Origin: Chromera velia
Lineage: Eukaryota > Sar > Chromeraceae
Assembly (NCBI GenBank): GCA_018398765.1
Contig: JAHBMJ010005745.1
Location: 1 to 32,377 of the forward strand
Length of the DNA stretch: 32,377 bases
Direction of reading: 5' to 3'
This document shows positions 29,867 through 32,377 of the stretch, in pieces. A model generated the notes under the pieces. The model saw only the letters and a program-made list of their open reading frames with translations. It was not told where the DNA came from and made no database searches. Every line of letters begins with the position of its first letter. The first letter of the stretch is position 1. A program made the position numbers and the translations under genes.

Positions 29867-31422
29867 NNNNNNNNNNNCCCCTCCCTGCAAGTCTCGAACC
29901 AACCCACCCAAGCCGATACATCAATCTAGTCTTTTCCATTCCCCCCAACCCCCCCAGCATTGCCCAAAGCGAAAAGGCGGACGGTCATCCACGTCCGCCC
30001 TGCACGAACAAAACTTCCTTCCTTCATTTCAGCCCCGCGTCTGCTGAGCCCCACTCCTACCTTTCCCTTCATTCCACATACGTATGCAAGCACGTGCGAG
30101 AAAGAGAGAAAGAGCGAATGCAGGGACGGCAAACTAATGCATTCTCTCTTTCTCCCAATCTCTGTCGACTGCCTGCACCTTCCCTTCCTGTCTTTCTTCC
30201 CCTTGCTGTGAACCAGCCAGGAAAGAAAGAAAGACGGTTGGTTTTTTTTATCAAACGGCAGAGAGACAAAGAACGAATTTTGAATTGGTATTGCAATTCA
30301 CAAATACACAAGAGTCTTACAATACATGCACAAACGAAACGAGCTGAGTCAGCCTGCGGCTCCCCCTCAGCCCCCCCGCTCCCCCCCCCACCCCCCCCGG
30401 GCCCTCTATGAACTCTTTGTCATGCCCATAGGGGAAAAAAACCGCACGCATGAATGTTCACTCACACACACGCACACATAGACGCAGCACATCCACGCAC
30501 GAATGCACGCAACCACGCACACATGAACGCCCAAACGAATGAATAAATACACGAAAGCGAAGAAAGAAAGAAAAGAAGAGAAGAAAGTCGAGAGCGGCGG
30601 TCCCTCGAGGACGATCGAGCTGAGAGGGGGAGGCACGGAGAGGGGAACAGAGGACCGGAAGGAAGAGAGGGAGAAGCGCGTGCGAGCGAGGGTGTGACAA
30701 GACAGCAAACAAGGACGGGGGATGACGGAAACAAAAAAGGAAGAAGACCCATGCAGGGAGAGACCGACCAAGCCCCTCCATCGGAACAGACTGACCCCCC
30801 CTTGCCTCCATGACGCTTTCTGAATTATCGGTATGTCTGTCTGTCCGTCAGTCTCTTTCCTTATTTGTGTGAGCACTTTTTCTCTTCGGGTTTCTGCCTT
30901 CGTTGACGGACGCAACGATTGCTTCCTCGCTTGAATTCAGGTCAACCTGTCGGAACGAAGGAAGGCACAGAGTTTAATTCTTTCTGCGAAAAGGGAGGTG
31001 GGTCAATGTGCTAGAAAGAATCGGTTTGTTCCTGTGGTCCGTTGTGGGGGCGTCGACAGGGCGGAATGAAGGGAAAGAAAGAGAGGAGAAACAAAAAGAA
31101 AGAGAGCAAAGAGAGGGGATTCAGAAGACGCAGGGCCTTCTGTCTCTGTCTCTCTGCGATGGATGGTTCGTGGTATGGACTGGATGGCGCCTTCCGTGGG
31201 AAGAAAAGGGACGATTGGGGTTTGAGTGAAAGGAACTTTGGCGTCAATGCAGGGAGGGAAAGGGGGAGAGGAAAACAGACAGAGTTGGAGGCGCGATTTG
31301 TTGGGAGGGAGGGAGGAAGGGGGGGGGGGGGGACGCCCCGTCTTTCTTTCTTTCTTCACTCTTTTTCTTTCATTCGCTCAGTGATTCAATTTTCTGTGTG
31401 TTGCACTTATTCCCGTGTTCCT
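29699..31422. other. Low-complexity intergenic with assembly gap
   Basis: Contains poly-C at 29837-29880 broken by eleven undetermined bases, C-rich runs at about 30,370-30,400, (CA)-rich sequence at about 30,460-30,540, purine-rich tracts at 30,540-30,700 and 31,050-31,330, and a G12 run near 31,321. Frames here reflect composition. No gene is supported. Confidence 0.5.
29867..29877. other. Assembly gap (11 N) inside poly-C
   Basis: Eleven undetermined bases flanked by about 30 C on the left and 4 C on the right. The true length of the homopolymer is unknown. Confidence 0.98.
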
Positions 31423-32377
31423 TTATTGGTTCTTCTTATCTTTCTTCGCGGGTTTTGGTTTCGTCTTGCTGCTGTTTGAACCTGCACGCACAGGAGGGGG
31501 GGGGGAGGGGAGAGAAGAGAAAGAAAGAAATTCAATCAATCGGAGGAGGAAAGCGGATGCACGTCTCCTCACATATTTCAAGCAGCTCCCGTAAACCACT
31601 CATACAAACCTCCACGTTTGTCGGGACGGACAGAGCTTACAACCGCACAAAGTCAAAAGGTCAGGGGAGGAGCTGACGAATGCGGAAGATTGAGGTGTGG
31701 AAAACAACGGGCGAAGAAAAAGAGTGGGAAGGAGAGAGACAAAAAGAGCAGCGACCCAGGCGGTGCAGATACAAAATGCAAGAGGGCTGCCCTTCAGGAT
31801 GCAGATTGAAACGAAGCACAGAAAGAAAAAAACAAAAGGGGGTCCAAAGAACGCGAAGTAGGGGACCGAACAGAAAAACGTTCTGCTGACAGACTGACTG
31901 ACCTCCACTTGACGGCGTTTGTGTTGCTGGTGCCCGCTTTTTGCATCCACAGCAACAGCAGCAGCAAACCAAACACAGGATCTTGTAGCAAAGCTTCAGA
32001 CCCAGCTTCGCAATCTTGAATGCCACGTAAGCGCAGAACAACAGATACCCAAGCGCAAACACTTTGTCCACCAACGCCGGGGGAAACAGTCCCTTGATCT
32101 CTTCGTCGGGGCACGACGAGAACAGTTCCTCCGTCTTCTTCTCTACAAGATCATACCCTGCTGTAACGAAGGGAAGAACCTGTTTCGTGTACAGACCACT
32201 GACTTCGGAATAACCTTTCTGGACTAGGGGAAGGACGTGCTCATCAATATGGGGCTTTGCATGGAGAGTGTACAGTCCGTCCAAGGTGGCGAGTGCCTCG
32301 TCTATGTGGGGTTGGATTTTGTCTTGGGGGATTTTTTCAACGGCCGCGGCATACACCTTCTTGAAGATAAGAAGTGC
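31423..32377 (-). CDS. Membrane protein with Cys6 cluster, 3' end only
   Basis: Exons 32377-31903 (cut by the window edge) and 31481-31423 join in phase, giving the last 177 residues. The first part has two related amphipathic units with the pattern HIDEHVLPLVQKGYSEV and YTKQVLPFVTAGYDLV. A transmembrane segment follows (ALGYLLFCAYVAFKIAKLGL), running straight into CLVCCCCCCGCKK, a juxtamembrane Cys cluster of the kind often palmitoylated. The tail SSGGSNSSKTKPKPAKKDKK is Lys-rich. The short last exon is supported by a long polypyrimidine tract, the acceptor GTGCAG and exact phase. AATAAA (31427-31422) overlaps the stop codon and may be the poly(A) signal. The family is unrecognised. The repeated amphipathic helices recall lipid-surface proteins, a loose analogy only. 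Confidence 0.65.

Noticed and set aside
29976-29999. GGCGGACG/CGTCCGCC 8-bp dyad near the poly-C gap
   Set aside because: Short and isolated; expected by chance in GC-rich sequence.
30406-30915. 169-codon minus-strand frame and its overlapping frames
   Set aside because: No ATG at the start, and its composition follows CT-rich and CA-rich low-complexity DNA. No splice-consistent gene was found.

Overview
The window is nuclear DNA from an intron-rich unicellular eukaryote. Genes are split into short exons (many of 40-200 bp). Introns are full of microsatellites, most introns end in GCAG (often inside TGCATGCAG-like words), and more than half of the introns modelled here begin with GTC. A Hedgehog-type Hint (Hog) protein, a plant-type peroxisomal acyl-activating enzyme and a Merlin/IS1016-like transposase together suggest a photosynthetic alveolate such as a chromerid (Chromera-like). 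That assignment is inference from style and gene content; no database was searched.

Layout. 1-5,870: no intact gene. It holds a 33-bp (11-codon) tandem repeat, a pair of LTR-like direct repeats (1379-1852 and 4135-4518) that differ from each other only by transitions, a broken Thr-rich coding relic on the minus strand between them, and a hairpin-rich segment at 5.2-5.6 kb. 5,871-9,873 (+): a five-exon gene for a secreted, 451-residue Hog-domain protein whose introns contain a 31-bp minisatellite and a tract of about 770 bp of pure pyrimidine-type repeats. 11,695-13,220: a complete hAT-type element with 20-bp terminal inverted repeats and a perfect 8-bp target-site duplication. 13,432-15,783 (-): an uninterrupted frame for an AAE17/18-like acyl-CoA synthetase ending in the peroxisomal signal AKL. 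16,172-18,727: a Merlin-like transposase gene bounded by identical 84-bp inverted repeats; the right repeat is present three times, two of these through a 356-bp tandem duplication.

18,666-20,415 (-): a secreted acidic/basic protein of unknown function whose last exon appears to run into the transposon repeat and end there. 21,313-28,226 (+): a thirteen-exon FAD-dependent monooxygenase (556 residues) that could be joined in frame across all twelve introns. 28.2-31.4 kb is low-complexity, with one possible terminal membrane exon and an assembly gap in poly-C. 31,423-32,377 (-): the 3' end of a membrane protein with a Cys6 cluster and a Lys-rich tail, cut by the window edge.

The genes do not form an operon and share no obvious pathway. 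The Hog protein and the acidic protein are predicted to enter the secretory route, the acyl-CoA synthetase to enter peroxisomes, and the monooxygenase has no visible targeting peptide. All exon structures were derived by hand from splice signals, reading phase and family motifs; transcripts would settle them.
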